From Oscillospiraceae bacterium (GTDB taxonomy: Bacteria > Bacillota_A > Clostridia > Oscillospirales > Oscillospiraceae), in the NCBI GenBank assembly GCA_017459865.1, contig JAFUCD010000036.1, positions 1 to 64,000 of the forward strand: a DNA stretch of 64,000 nt. Reading direction: 5' to 3'. The stretch's first letter is position 1. Every line of letters begins with the position of its first letter. Below the pieces are notes generated by a model. The model was not told the DNA's origin, did not search any database, and saw only the letters and a program-made list of their open reading frames with translations. This document shows, in pieces, positions 27,201 through 35,683 of the stretch. A program made the translations under genes and the position numbers.

Positions 27201-27510
27201 AGAGATACTGAAAGTATTTCCACTGCAGCTTCCCGCGCTTTTCGCCGATCTGCTTCGTGTGGCGGCAAATGTTCTCATCATACAGCCGCAGCCGATCGGC
27301 GCTCACATTGCCGCCGTTTCTGCGGGCAATCTGCGCGAGATATTCATAAAACCAGGTGTTCCCGCTCTCGTTGACGCCCTCGTATTCCGTCGTGTTCAGC
27401 TTTCTCCCGAGATCGGAAAGGGAATGGATTCCCAGCTCCCGCAGGAAATAGCGAAACAGGATCAGCTGATCGTCAAACGGGACTTCAGGCGTGGTTTGTC
27501 GTCTTGCCAT
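24271..27510 (-). CDS. Type III restriction-like helicase-nuclease (Res subunit)
   Basis: A 1079-residue DEAD/DEAH-type ATPase resembling the Res subunit of type III restriction enzymes. Walker A CATGSGKTLIM lies near residue 158, VLVDEGHRG near 264 is the motif II variant, and the motif VI region contains QLFGRGVRLKGY. At the C-terminus, FYPDYILWIDDG near 971 and ISFVDPKGLL near 988 fit a PD-(D/E)xK nuclease. I chose ATG 27510, seven bases after GAGGAGG; a GTG two codons upstream overlaps the methylase stop. It should cut DNA that the partner enzyme has not methylated. Confidence 0.88.
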   Translation of the reverse strand: MARRQTTPEVPFDDQLILFRYFLRELGIHSLSDLGRKLNTTEYEGVNESGNTWFYEYLAQIARRNGGNVSADRLRLYDENICRHTKQIGEKRGKLQWKYFQYLSLLFTEIYLDRYFSDRDGFCKDLNAFLAEVSTDSLGLIQFEPYTPEKMNKLAFMCATGSGKTLIMHVNILQFLHYFRRAKRLNSRLSINKIIVLAPNEGMSKQHLEELKLSSIPAAMFDKDSGFTVQREDVLVIDMNKLKEEGKVKTVSVDSFEQNNLVLVDEGHRGLSGNVWYDYRTRLSADGFSFEYSATFKQALNANARGSTAKAKEERALMEEYGKSILMDYSYKYFYEDGYGKDYRIYNLRSSIDDEQRLLYLTGCLLSFYQQMKLYRTAGASLRDFHIEQPLLVFVGNRVTSTTSKDELTDVEEVLRFLDQFVRNRGKSTGRIADVLNNETGLVDENSDDLFYGDFYALQHIFGLTPDANVVFDDILRLVFNTDTGAEEPRLHLANIKQVPGEIGLKIGEYGDYFGVISIGDTAGLIKLCDQQGIPSKTEEFISASMFRSINSKDSRINLLIGSRKFTEGWNSWRVSTMGLINFAKGEGSQAIQLFGRGVRLKGYQGCLKRSRKLEDRSAAVPKDLEILETLTIFGIKAQYMEDFKKYLELEGAPTNEKPLEFTLPVISRYKEVADKKLHVIKVKDGVNFKKQSKRLVLTAPDDGFLRYLLRSKTKIDCRSKIQTIDSTTSMKMESAPEEHTLPEECLPFLDYVRIFEELELYKNEKFYYNISIVKDELIGILKTEGWYALLIPASHLKVNSVPRLEAATDYAVMALKSYMDKFYRYEKARWEAPWLEYAVLDASDNNFVDEYSIKYDRQGDFDHTGEELGAFISEISAILTEQQGIDGYEKRFKDRLVLFDFRSHLYAPLLCLQKSGLKIQVSPVSLNEDEKKFVDLLKAYVDGEPALLSGKTLYLLRNKSKVGMGFFEAGNFYPDYILWIDDGDTQYISFVDPKGLLQVSHDDPKIEFYKTIKDLEARLAPTAQDKRIVLNSFIMSGTSGVLLSDRWNMEKPAREAKNVYTLDNPECVQAMIEKILQA

Positions 27511-27512
27511 GC

Positions 27513-30500
27513 TCACGCCTCCTCGAACATGCGCCGCTTGAATTCGATTTCGGTCATCTGAACCTTCCAGCTCTCATTGGCAGTACGGAGATTTTCCAGA
27601 TTGCTGTCGCCGTTGACAAAGATCACATCGTATTCGCGGTCGGCGGGATTGATGCGGTACTTGGTGAAATAGGCATCCAGCGCGGCATTGCTTTTCAGAA
27701 CGTCATCCGTCACGGTGCGCCAGATCACGAGCGCGCGTTTGCCATCCGGGAGCGTGCCTTCGATCTGCCGGAACGCATATTCCCCTCCAAAATCTTTCAC
27801 CAGATCGACGGCGCCCTCATAGGCAGCCTCCTCGGACGGCTTCGCGGCAAAATACGAAGCGGCTCCCTGACGCACCACGGTCAGGCCGATGAGATAGTTG
27901 AACGTCTCCACCAGATCGACCGGGCGTGTCTTGCATTCGTTTTTCTCGGTGATCTTCATCTGATAGGAGAAGGGCTCGCAGAACGCCTCCATGTCCAGCA
28001 GGCTGTCCCGGCTCTCCAGATCCAGCATGTAGTGGATGAGATACTCCTCATCGAACAGGCTGACCATGCCGTGAGAAACGTCATCGTTGAGACTTATGTT
28101 GGAGAGGGCATCTTCATAGCTTTCCAGACGCATATACTTGATGATTTGGGAAACTCCGGTATTGCGATTCTGAGGCTTGCCATCTTTCCAGTCGGCAGCA
28201 TAAACAACTTTTTGCATGCGGGGTCTAGTAACTTTATCAAAGTATTCTCCCATTTCTACAAGACAATACTTTCTACTTTTGCCATCCCCTCGGGTTAAAT
28301 TGATTGCTGCATGTCCGGTTGTACCAGATCCTGCAAAGAAATCTAAAATATGAGTTCCGTGATTGGCTGATATTAAAGTTTCATATAAAGAAACTGGATG
28401 AGCATACGGAAAATCAAATCCCAATTTATCCAAGTCCGCTTTTCCGCTTTTACCATTCTCTAATACTGACGATATTTGCCTCTCCCCAGCACGAGACAAA
28501 ATTACTTTCTTTTGCGGCTGTGTGCTCTCGTCTTTTCCAAAAACGATAGTTTCATCTTTAATCATTTGCTCCATCGTTTCAGGTTTTCTCGACCACCCAT
28601 TTGAAGGCACTGGGCAAGGCTTTCCTGTTACAGGATGAATCAACGGAATGAAATATTTGGGATCTGTTCGCTTTTCTGGTGCACCCATTGCCACAAGACG
28701 AAATACATTTCCATCGTCGTCAATGAAATGATATGCTCTATCTCCTCCTGAAAGCTTTTCATCTTTGTTGAGCATAGAAGCAAATTCTTTCCTGCTCTCC
28801 TCATTAATCCCGTTATGGTGTGCTATAGCGGCTTCTTCATAGGCAAAAATTCTATCAATGTTGTCGTTTCTTGCATAAATAGATTTGTCAAAATTTGATC
28901 GAAATACAACATACTCATGCTGGGTTGCTACTCCTTTGCGACCTAGCATTGGATTGAGCTTATCCCATATTATTGTACCCGCGTTCTGCCTTGGGATTTG
29001 ACTAAAAATATTAAACAATAGCTCATATTCATTTTCATCAATATGGCATTGTAAAGAGCCTTCTTCGTCCTCAAGCATCTGATCCGCAAGAATTAGTCTG
29101 TCAAGCATCATGCTCGCCCAACTGGAATGACGATAGTTGTTTTTATACAAAAAGCCGCTCGTGTCCGTATTATACGGAGGATCAATGTGAACATTATTGA
29201 ACCACTTATAATACTTATCATATAAAAGTTTGAGCGCTTGATAATTGTCGGAATCTATCATCAACCCGCTGGTCTGTTCATCCAAATGATCGATTGTCGC
29301 TACCAACCTCATCTTGAAATCATCGCTGAAATGCTTTGTATCGATCAGCAGATTCTGATTCTGGCGCAGGAATTCCATGCTGGGCGGATCGGTCCAGCCT
29401 TCCACTCCAATGGCGGGCTCCACCTCATCGATGGCGTACATGGCGATCCATTCTTCGATCTGTGCCCGATTCTCAATGATCTCCTGCCAGAAGGATTCAT
29501 CCACGCGGTCGAGCGTCATGCACCAGTTCGTCTCGACGACAAATTTCTTTTTCAGCCAGAGCTTTTTCTGGAAATCCTCGATCTGCGCGAGGAAATCGAT
29601 GATGATCTTGCCGACGCGCTTCACCGCGCGGATCTTGGCGAGATACGTCTCCACGCGCGCTTCGTTCCCGGTATCCAGATCATCCAGATGCATGATCTCA
29701 CTCTTGATATAGAAATCCAGCTCCCGGGACAGAAAGCCGCGAAGATCCTTATGAATGAAATAGTCAAAGGTGTTCTTGGCAACGTAGCCTTTCAGATGCT
29801 TCTGCAGCAGGTCTGTCGTCTCCTTGCCCTTCCCAGTCGCGATCGGCGCAAGCAGCTCCTGCCACATGGGGAGATGATTATCAAAGACGAAGCTGCGGAT
29901 CGCTGCGTAGTTCTCATCGAAATACTTCCGCTTCTTATCCTCCGGAATATCGAAAACAAAACGGATGATCAGCTCTTTCGTCTCATCGTTGTATTCGAAG
30001 GTCCGGATGCCGGGATAATTCTCCTCATCCTCCGTAAAGAGCATGAAGACGCGCTTGCTGTCCGCCTGCTCCTTGTTGTTGTTCTGCTCGGTCGTGGCGT
30101 CCACCAGCCGGAAGTGAACGGTATAATCCCCGACGAGGAAAGTATAGTCCTTGAAGTTTTCGCTGGTCTTGATGTAATACTGATCCTGATTCGCCCAATA
30201 GAGCTTTACTTCCTCGCCCTCATACGGAATGGCATAGACGCCCTCCTTATAGCGGCGCTTGGAGATGAAATCGCCCTCTTCATAGTACCGGTTGAAGAAG
30301 GAATACAGCGCAGAATAGACGTCCGTCTCCAACGCGGCAAGATCCGTACCCTCAGCGAGCTGCTTCTGCAATTGCAGATATTCCGCCTTCATGGGGACTG
30401 CATCAGGAATGGCTGATACGTCACCCAAAGCTTGCTCTATTTGCGCCATGCGGGCTTTGATCTCGTCCTGATCCCCCTGCGCGAACGGAGCAAGCGTATC

Positions 30501-30653
30501 ATGCACCTTCTCCGGCAGACCTTCCGTCAGAAACCGCTCGATCTCCGCTTTGCGGATGTTCATGATGCGGTAAATTCCGAAATCCAGATCGGATTTATCC
30601 AGCTCGAAGATCTGACGCATCAGATCGGTGAATCGCTTCATTCTCTCATTCAT
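27513..30653 (-). CDS. Type III-like site-specific DNA N6-adenine methyltransferase (Mod subunit)
   Basis: A 1046-residue methyltransferase. The catalytic motif HIDPPYNTDTSGF lies near 489-501 and the SAM motif DFFAGSGTTGHAA near 768-780, the beta-class order seen in type III Mod proteins. About 450 residues precede the catalytic core, more than in a plain Mod. I chose ATG 30653, six bases after AGGAGA, where it overlaps the stop of the XRE gene in ATGAATGA. The DNA from about 28200 to 29260, covering the catalytic core and specificity region, is clearly AT-richer than the rest of the gene. Confidence 0.88.
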   Translation of the reverse strand: MNERMKRFTDLMRQIFELDKSDLDFGIYRIMNIRKAEIERFLTEGLPEKVHDTLAPFAQGDQDEIKARMAQIEQALGDVSAIPDAVPMKAEYLQLQKQLAEGTDLAALETDVYSALYSFFNRYYEEGDFISKRRYKEGVYAIPYEGEEVKLYWANQDQYYIKTSENFKDYTFLVGDYTVHFRLVDATTEQNNNKEQADSKRVFMLFTEDEENYPGIRTFEYNDETKELIIRFVFDIPEDKKRKYFDENYAAIRSFVFDNHLPMWQELLAPIATGKGKETTDLLQKHLKGYVAKNTFDYFIHKDLRGFLSRELDFYIKSEIMHLDDLDTGNEARVETYLAKIRAVKRVGKIIIDFLAQIEDFQKKLWLKKKFVVETNWCMTLDRVDESFWQEIIENRAQIEEWIAMYAIDEVEPAIGVEGWTDPPSMEFLRQNQNLLIDTKHFSDDFKMRLVATIDHLDEQTSGLMIDSDNYQALKLLYDKYYKWFNNVHIDPPYNTDTSGFLYKNNYRHSSWASMMLDRLILADQMLEDEEGSLQCHIDENEYELLFNIFSQIPRQNAGTIIWDKLNPMLGRKGVATQHEYVVFRSNFDKSIYARNDNIDRIFAYEEAAIAHHNGINEESRKEFASMLNKDEKLSGGDRAYHFIDDDGNVFRLVAMGAPEKRTDPKYFIPLIHPVTGKPCPVPSNGWSRKPETMEQMIKDETIVFGKDESTQPQKKVILSRAGERQISSVLENGKSGKADLDKLGFDFPYAHPVSLYETLISANHGTHILDFFAGSGTTGHAAINLTRGDGKSRKYCLVEMGEYFDKVTRPRMQKVVYAADWKDGKPQNRNTGVSQIIKYMRLESYEDALSNISLNDDVSHGMVSLFDEEYLIHYMLDLESRDSLLDMEAFCEPFSYQMKITEKNECKTRPVDLVETFNYLIGLTVVRQGAASYFAAKPSEEAAYEGAVDLVKDFGGEYAFRQIEGTLPDGKRALVIWRTVTDDVLKSNAALDAYFTKYRINPADREYDVIFVNGDSNLENLRTANESWKVQMTEIEFKRRMFEEA

Positions 30654-30981
30654 GGTGTTTCTCCTGTTCTGTATGTTCAATCAAAGCACGAAATTGCGGG
30701 ATCAGAGAAGTGTGTTCCTTCACTGCCAACTGCACGTCTGCCGGAAGCTCTTCTCGTATATGCGCCGCTAAATCATAAAACGTAAGGACATCCTGATGCG
30801 GCGCTTTCAAAATTTCCATGAACAGTTTTTGTAAATATGGCGGAGGCGGGTTGCCCCGAAGAATGTCATAAAAATATGGTTTCGTGATCTCCGCGCGCTC
30901 ATAAAACTCACTCTGCGTGATACCAGCATCTTTTATCAGCCTCCGAAGCAATGCGCCGAAGGCTTCTTTTTCATTTGACAT
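30646..30981 (-). CDS. XRE-family transcriptional regulator of the R-M operon
   Basis: A 111-residue protein with an XRE helix-turn-helix: LLRRLIKDAGITQSEFYERA, then EITKPYFYDILRGNPPPP at about residues 10-50, and a helical C-terminus. It is the first gene of the operon with mod and res. It is coupled to mod by an 8-base overlap. An inverted repeat at its promoter suggests autoregulation, similar to the controller proteins that delay restriction until DNA is methylated. That role is inferred. Confidence 0.85.
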   Translation of the reverse strand: MSNEKEAFGALLRRLIKDAGITQSEFYERAEITKPYFYDILRGNPPPPYLQKLFMEILKAPHQDVLTFYDLAAHIREELPADVQLAVKEHTSLIPQFRALIEHTEQEKHHE

Positions 30982-31000
30982 TCTCTCACCTCCTCCAAAA

Positions 31001-31028
31001 AGTATGTATGTTTACATACTAACATACT
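31001..31028 (-). promoter_or_regulatory. Operator-like inverted repeat at the XRE-mod-res promoter
   Basis: AGTATGTA (31001-31008) and TACATACT (31013-31020) are perfect inverted halves with a 4-bp centre, and a third half-site ACATACT is at 31022-31028. On the minus strand TTGCGT, a 17-bp spacer and TAGTAT place the -10 box inside these repeats. The XRE protein encoded just downstream is the natural ligand. Confidence 0.6.
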
Positions 31029-31055
31029 AACCGTTGTGACGCAAGCCAAACATGA

Positions 31056-31085
31056 AAAAAGAGCGCCGAAAATGGCGCTCTTTTT
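31056..31085. terminator. Terminator of the SNF2 helicase gene
   Basis: AAAAAGAGCGCC (31056-31067) and GGCGCTCTTTTT (31074-31085) form a perfect 12-bp stem with A and T runs on both sides. It separates the SNF2 transcript from the XRE-mod-res promoter. Confidence 0.92.
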
Positions 31086-31097
31086 CATTTTGTTCAG

Positions 31098-33923
31098 TTA
31101 TGAAACGACATTCCAGGCAATGACGAAAATGTCATCCGTTGCGGTTTTCTGAACCTTTCGGCGATCAAGCTCCTCGATCATGCGTCGGCGCTGCGCGCTG
31201 ACCTCGTCCTCGCGGTCAGCAAGCTCATTGCGTTTCTTGCGCTTCTGCCGTTCCAGCTCATCGATCTTCTTTGTGATGGCGAGCTTTTCCTCCATATTTG
31301 CTGCGCTGCGGGACAGCCGCTCCTGCTCCCGAATCGCGCGCTTTACGATATCCAACTCACGCTCGATGCTCTCGATCAGATCTTTTTCCCAGCGGAAAAT
31401 GCGCTCTTCCTCATCGCGGAAGTATTCCAGATTGCGGCTGTCGATCTGCTGCAGCTTGCTCTTGGTGTGCTGTACGGAATTGACGCCCAGCTTCCGGCGG
31501 ACTTCCGGCGAAATCTCCCGAAGCACCGTCTCCGCACCGCCGCAGAGGAACAGCTTTTCACAATCCTCCTGCGTGAGGAATCTCCCGTCCTTTGTAAAAG
31601 CGGTAAAGAGGCAATACTGTTCATCGTCAAAGGCAGAGACCGCCAAATGGGAAAGGACCAGATAGCCGGACTGGTTTTTCAGATAATCCGGCAGCGTCAC
31701 CTTCAGCGCCAGATCGTTCTCACGGAAGGTAACAGCGCCGTCCTCAGTCTGCAGCGACAAGGCCGTCTGCAGAACATACTGCGCCAGCGGATGCGAAAGG
31801 CGATACGGAATCCCATCCGTCACGCAGGACAGGAGTTCATACTTTCCGGTTCTGCACCCAACAATCGGCCGCAGCAGGCGGAAGGCATGCGTTTCATCGT
31901 CAAACTCTGCATCTTTTCCGAGAATATACTTGGTCAACTCCCAAAAGATGTGCTCGTACCGATTCAGGAACGCGCCGGTCTCGCTTTTGGCAAGCTTCAG
32001 CCGCTCCTGAACACCGATATCAAAGTGCTCGAGAACCTGCTCGCGCACATCCTTCATCTTCTCGTTGATCTGGTCCTGCAGATCCTGCTGGAGCTTTTCA
32101 AACGCTGCGTTGATCTCGGCTTCCGTGCGGCATTCCTGATAGATCTCCCAGATGCGCTTTTCAAAGTCTATTGCGTCCGCCTGGCCCAGCACGTCGTCAG
32201 ATGCCCCAAACACATCATCGAACAGATGGAATTTGTCGAGCAGCAGGTTATAAACTCGGACATCCGCATAATTGCGCCGGTTCACGAAATTGACGACCAC
32301 AACGTCACATTTCTGACCGTATCTGTGGCAGCGGCCGATGCGCTGCTCGATTCGCTGCGGGTTCCACGGCAGATCATAGTTGACCACCAAAGAGCAGAAC
32401 TGCAGATTCAGGCCCTCCGCCGCCGCTTCCGTGGCGATCATGATTTCCGCTTCATCCCGGAAATGCTCCACCAATGCGACGCGTTTATCCGCTGCCTTGA
32501 TGCCGCTCGCCTTGCCGTTATAAGCATTCTCGGACAACCAGGCATCATAGATCGCGTTGGAATCGGGATCGTTGTTGGAGCCGTTGAAGGTTACGATCTT
32601 TCCTGCGTAACCATGCTGATTCAAATAATCCTTCAGATACTGCTGCGTCCGCGTGGATTCGGTGAAAATGAGGGCTTTTTGCTTCGCACCGGTCTTTGGC
32701 AGCATTTGGAACGACTGGTCAAGCGCCTGCAAAAGTGCTTCCGACTTGGAATCATGCTGGATCTTCAGCGCAGTTTCGATAAATCCCTCTATGGTATGGA
32801 TCTCTTCCCGGAGCTTATCGAGATCGATCTTTTCGTCTTCCAGCAGGTTTTCCTCGTCGTCATCCTCCTCATATAGCTCCGCTTCGTCCTCATCCATGTA
32901 ATCTGCCAGTGTGAGCTGCCGAACAGCCTCATTGTTCAGCATCTGCTCCAGGCGGGCTTTCACCGTCCTCAGCGTTCCGATGAGCGCATAGGTAGACGAC
33001 GCCAGTATTTTCCGGATGATCATCGTAGTCAGCATACGCTGACGCTTGGGGACAGAATAAATGTCCTCTCGGCGCAGAAATTCGGAAACATCCTCGTACA
33101 GCTTCGATTCCAGATCCGTGGCGTCAAACTGCTGCGTGATCGGAAGGCGATTCGTGTAGTTGATGTATTCCCTCACATCCCGGCGCAGTGTGCGCTTATA
33201 ATAGGGCAAAAGCCGCTGCCGAAGGTCCGACAGATTCTCATCATACACATACTCCGCACGGAAGGAGCGCGCGTCGCCAAAGATGTTGTCATCCACAACA
33301 CTGGTGAGCCCGAACAGCTCCATGAGGGAATTCTGAAACGGTGTGGCTGTCAAAAGCAGCTTTTTCACATCGGAGAGCGCTTCTTTGATCGCCTGTGCTG
33401 TTTTTGCCTTCTTTTTATAAACATTTCTCAGCTTATGCGCTTCATCGATGATGGCAAAGTCAAACCCATGCCGCTTGATCTCATCCTTTTTGCGTGCGGC
33501 AAAGTTATAGGAGCAGATCACAACCTTTTTTTGATCAAGCGGGTCCAAGCCCCGCCGCTCATAATCCCGGTAGTTTCTGGCATCCAGCACTTCGTTTTCG
33601 ATACCAAACTTTTCTGTGAGCTCATATCCCCACTGTTTCCGGATCGAAGCGGGACAGATCACGATGATCTTTCTCTTTCCGACTGCCCAATACTGGCAGA
33701 GAACAAGACCTGCTTCAATCGTCTTGCCAAGACCGACCTCATCTGCAAAAATGACGCCCTTGGACAGCGGAGACTGAAACGCAAACAGCGCTGCCTCGAT
33801 CTGGTGCGGATTGATATCCACAGCGGCATTCAAGAGCGACTGCGACAAACTGTCGATCTGCCCGCCGATGGCTTGGTTCGACAAAACGGTCGCATAATAT
33901 TTGGCGTGATACTTCGTTATCAT
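31098..33923 (-). CDS. SNF2-family helicase
   Basis: A 941-residue SNF2/Rad54-type ATPase. Walker A is ADEVGLGKTIEAG near residue 60, motif II is IIDEAHKLRN near 165, and LLTATPFQNSLMEL follows. The second RecA lobe has ALIFTESTRTQQYLKDYL, ATEAAAEGLNLQFCS and PQRIEQRIGRCHRYGQ. The C-terminal 350 residues are helical and end in a coiled coil. Helicases of this kind accompany methylases in several defence systems, for example DrmD in DISARM, but DrmA and DrmB are absent here. Start ATG 33923; the ribosome binding region overlaps the phased repeats at 33929. Confidence 0.9.
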   Translation of the reverse strand: MITKYHAKYYATVLSNQAIGGQIDSLSQSLLNAAVDINPHQIEAALFAFQSPLSKGVIFADEVGLGKTIEAGLVLCQYWAVGKRKIIVICPASIRKQWGYELTEKFGIENEVLDARNYRDYERRGLDPLDQKKVVICSYNFAARKKDEIKRHGFDFAIIDEAHKLRNVYKKKAKTAQAIKEALSDVKKLLLTATPFQNSLMELFGLTSVVDDNIFGDARSFRAEYVYDENLSDLRQRLLPYYKRTLRRDVREYINYTNRLPITQQFDATDLESKLYEDVSEFLRREDIYSVPKRQRMLTTMIIRKILASSTYALIGTLRTVKARLEQMLNNEAVRQLTLADYMDEDEAELYEEDDDEENLLEDEKIDLDKLREEIHTIEGFIETALKIQHDSKSEALLQALDQSFQMLPKTGAKQKALIFTESTRTQQYLKDYLNQHGYAGKIVTFNGSNNDPDSNAIYDAWLSENAYNGKASGIKAADKRVALVEHFRDEAEIMIATEAAAEGLNLQFCSLVVNYDLPWNPQRIEQRIGRCHRYGQKCDVVVVNFVNRRNYADVRVYNLLLDKFHLFDDVFGASDDVLGQADAIDFEKRIWEIYQECRTEAEINAAFEKLQQDLQDQINEKMKDVREQVLEHFDIGVQERLKLAKSETGAFLNRYEHIFWELTKYILGKDAEFDDETHAFRLLRPIVGCRTGKYELLSCVTDGIPYRLSHPLAQYVLQTALSLQTEDGAVTFRENDLALKVTLPDYLKNQSGYLVLSHLAVSAFDDEQYCLFTAFTKDGRFLTQEDCEKLFLCGGAETVLREISPEVRRKLGVNSVQHTKSKLQQIDSRNLEYFRDEEERIFRWEKDLIESIERELDIVKRAIREQERLSRSAANMEEKLAITKKIDELERQKRKKRNELADREDEVSAQRRRMIEELDRRKVQKTATDDIFVIAWNVVS

Positions 33924-33928
33924 GATTA

Positions 33929-33966
33929 TCTCTAACTTTCTCTAAGTATCTCTAAGTTACTCTTAA
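33929..33966 (-). promoter_or_regulatory. 10-bp-phased operator repeats upstream of the SNF2 gene
   Basis: TCTCTAA occurs at 33929, 33939 and 33949, with a degenerate copy (ACTCTTA) at 33959, all exactly 10 bp apart. One helical turn per repeat places them on the same face of DNA. They fill the 49-bp gap between the AlbA_2 and SNF2 genes. The same motif occurs at 35655-35683. Confidence 0.6.
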
Positions 33967-33972
33967 TTGAAC

Positions 33973-35637
33973 TTAGAGATGATCTTTGTTTGCTAAAACA
34001 TACTTTGCAAACCTGCCGCTTCCAACAAGCTCCAAATCTCCGGAGGCTGTTAGTTGCCGCAGCAGCCAGGATGCATGGTTTGGCGTACATCTGCAAAGCT
34101 CGACAACACCTTGACGGTCGATCTCATGATATTTGTCCATGTGAGCAAGGATCAGCTCCCGCTCCTGAAGCGTATCCCATCCTCTCTGACGGGTATATCC
34201 GGCTTTATTATTTGTAATGGAATATACCTTTGAGCTGAGCATATATCGCCGAGCGCTGCCGTTTCCAACGCCTTCGATCATCCCGAGCTCGATCAACCAC
34301 TCCACAACACTTCTCGCTTCCGATACATCCTTTTGAATCTTAGATGCAAGGAATTTGAGCGTTGCGCGACGTTCTGTTTTCAGGACCGAAAGGACAATCA
34401 GCGCATCAACCGGCATGGCCTTCTGCAGCCGCTCTTCTTCCAGAACGATCATTTTAATATAGTTTTCGTCCAGCTCTGCACTATTGAGCTTCAAAACGAC
34501 AGATGTGTTCGTCGAGGCAGAAAAATCAGGAATCGCATGCCCGCTTCTCAGCATTGCAATATATATTTTATCAATTCCGCGCCCGGTTCGCTCAGCAAGA
34601 CCGATTCGCTTTACGGCTTCCGCCAAAAGCGCATTGCGGGGCGTTGGGGCTGCCGTCAGAATGTTTTCGGATGTGATGCCCTCCATAAATCCGCCCGGAC
34701 TTGCGATCGTGAGAGAGTCACGCTGAAGCTGCACCTGAACGGCGCCAACGCGAAAATAGTCTCTGTGCACCAAAGCGTTTACAAAGCCCTCGCGAAAGGC
34801 GTCTTTTTCATAGTTCGGAATCGGAACGCGGAACATGCCAATTTGAAGCTCCTGTTCCACTATCCGTGACTGAAACAAAAGATCGACCTTTTCAAATGTC
34901 TGCAGCAGAGAGGCGTGCATCGCCGGCGGATTTGACAGAACATTTACGCCATCCAGAACCTGAAATAAAACCTCATGACTGGGAACGCACTGCCGGATAT
35001 AGGTTTCATTTCCGATCATCAGAAGACCGGCAATCGTGGGATATCTCTTTCCGTCGCGCTCTCGTACGAATCCCAGCGCCCCGTCCAATTCATCATCAGA
35101 AAGCTCCAGCAAAGATGCGTCGCCGTGGTAAATCCGAATCATATTGCGCAGTCGCTCTCGTTCCAGCGGACTAAGCGCGCGCTCAGCCTCCACGTCTTCC
35201 ACTACTTGTGCCGAAGGATCAATTGCCTGAATATAGGACAGCCTCTGGAGTATTTCATACGGTTTTAGAGCAACCGTCTCTGGGGTTCCGTCCCGTTTCA
35301 AACGGCGCCGGAGATACTTTCCTTCAGATGTCATCATAAGCTGCCTTGAAATCGGAACCTCAAGCATCAGAACGTCAACGCCATCCAGCTGAACAATAGT
35401 TGCTTTCGCAAACAGCGCCGGAATCGTGTTATCCTGAATTCGAGCCTCCATCTCCTGACAGTTTTTGTGCTGCACATCCACACCGGTAGGAGATCCGTTA
35501 TCTTCCATTCCGAGAAACAGCACGCCGCCATCCGTATTTGCCAATCCAACAAGATCCTCATATAATTTGTTCAAGGGATACACACGCAGATCACTTTTGA
35601 ATTCTACGGTAAGAGATTCTTTCCTCGGGTATTCCAT
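33973..35637 (-). CDS. AlbA_2 (Schlafen-like) domain and ATPase-like regulator
   Basis: A 554-residue protein. The N-terminal AlbA_2 domain shows ESLTVEFKSDL, then LVGLANTDGGVLFLGMED. The middle resembles the HATPase_c_4 domain: REGFVNALVHRDYF, SPGGFMEGIT and GLAERTGRGIDKIY. The C-terminus has two winged-helix-like segments (LKFLASKIQKDVSEARSVVE; GVVELCRCTPNHASWLLRQL). Such proteins are often annotated as ATP-binding transcriptional regulators and are frequent in defence islands. RBS AGGAGGAG precedes ATG 35637. The phased repeats in front of this gene and the SNF2 gene could be its binding sites. Confidence 0.82.
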   Translation of the reverse strand: MEYPRKESLTVEFKSDLRVYPLNKLYEDLVGLANTDGGVLFLGMEDNGSPTGVDVQHKNCQEMEARIQDNTIPALFAKATIVQLDGVDVLMLEVPISRQLMMTSEGKYLRRRLKRDGTPETVALKPYEILQRLSYIQAIDPSAQVVEDVEAERALSPLERERLRNMIRIYHGDASLLELSDDELDGALGFVRERDGKRYPTIAGLLMIGNETYIRQCVPSHEVLFQVLDGVNVLSNPPAMHASLLQTFEKVDLLFQSRIVEQELQIGMFRVPIPNYEKDAFREGFVNALVHRDYFRVGAVQVQLQRDSLTIASPGGFMEGITSENILTAAPTPRNALLAEAVKRIGLAERTGRGIDKIYIAMLRSGHAIPDFSASTNTSVVLKLNSAELDENYIKMIVLEEERLQKAMPVDALIVLSVLKTERRATLKFLASKIQKDVSEARSVVEWLIELGMIEGVGNGSARRYMLSSKVYSITNNKAGYTRQRGWDTLQERELILAHMDKYHEIDRQGVVELCRCTPNHASWLLRQLTASGDLELVGSGRFAKYVLANKDHL

Positions 35638-35654
35638 ATAATCTCCTCCTGTTA

Positions 35655-35683
35655 TCTCTAATTTTAACTCTAAGTATCTCTAA
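35655..35683 (-). promoter_or_regulatory. Operator-like repeats upstream of the AlbA_2 gene
   Basis: TCTCTAA at 35655, ACTCTAA at 35667 and TCTCTAA at 35677 repeat the motif found before the SNF2 gene. They lie 18 bp upstream of the start codon in an AT-rich promoter region, consistent with autoregulation. Confidence 0.5.

Noticed and set aside
24271..35637. Calling the helicase/methylase cluster DISARM
   Set aside because: Only an SNF2 helicase and an adenine methylase are shared. The core DrmA, DrmB and DrmC proteins are absent, and the Mod/Res pair is of type III kind.
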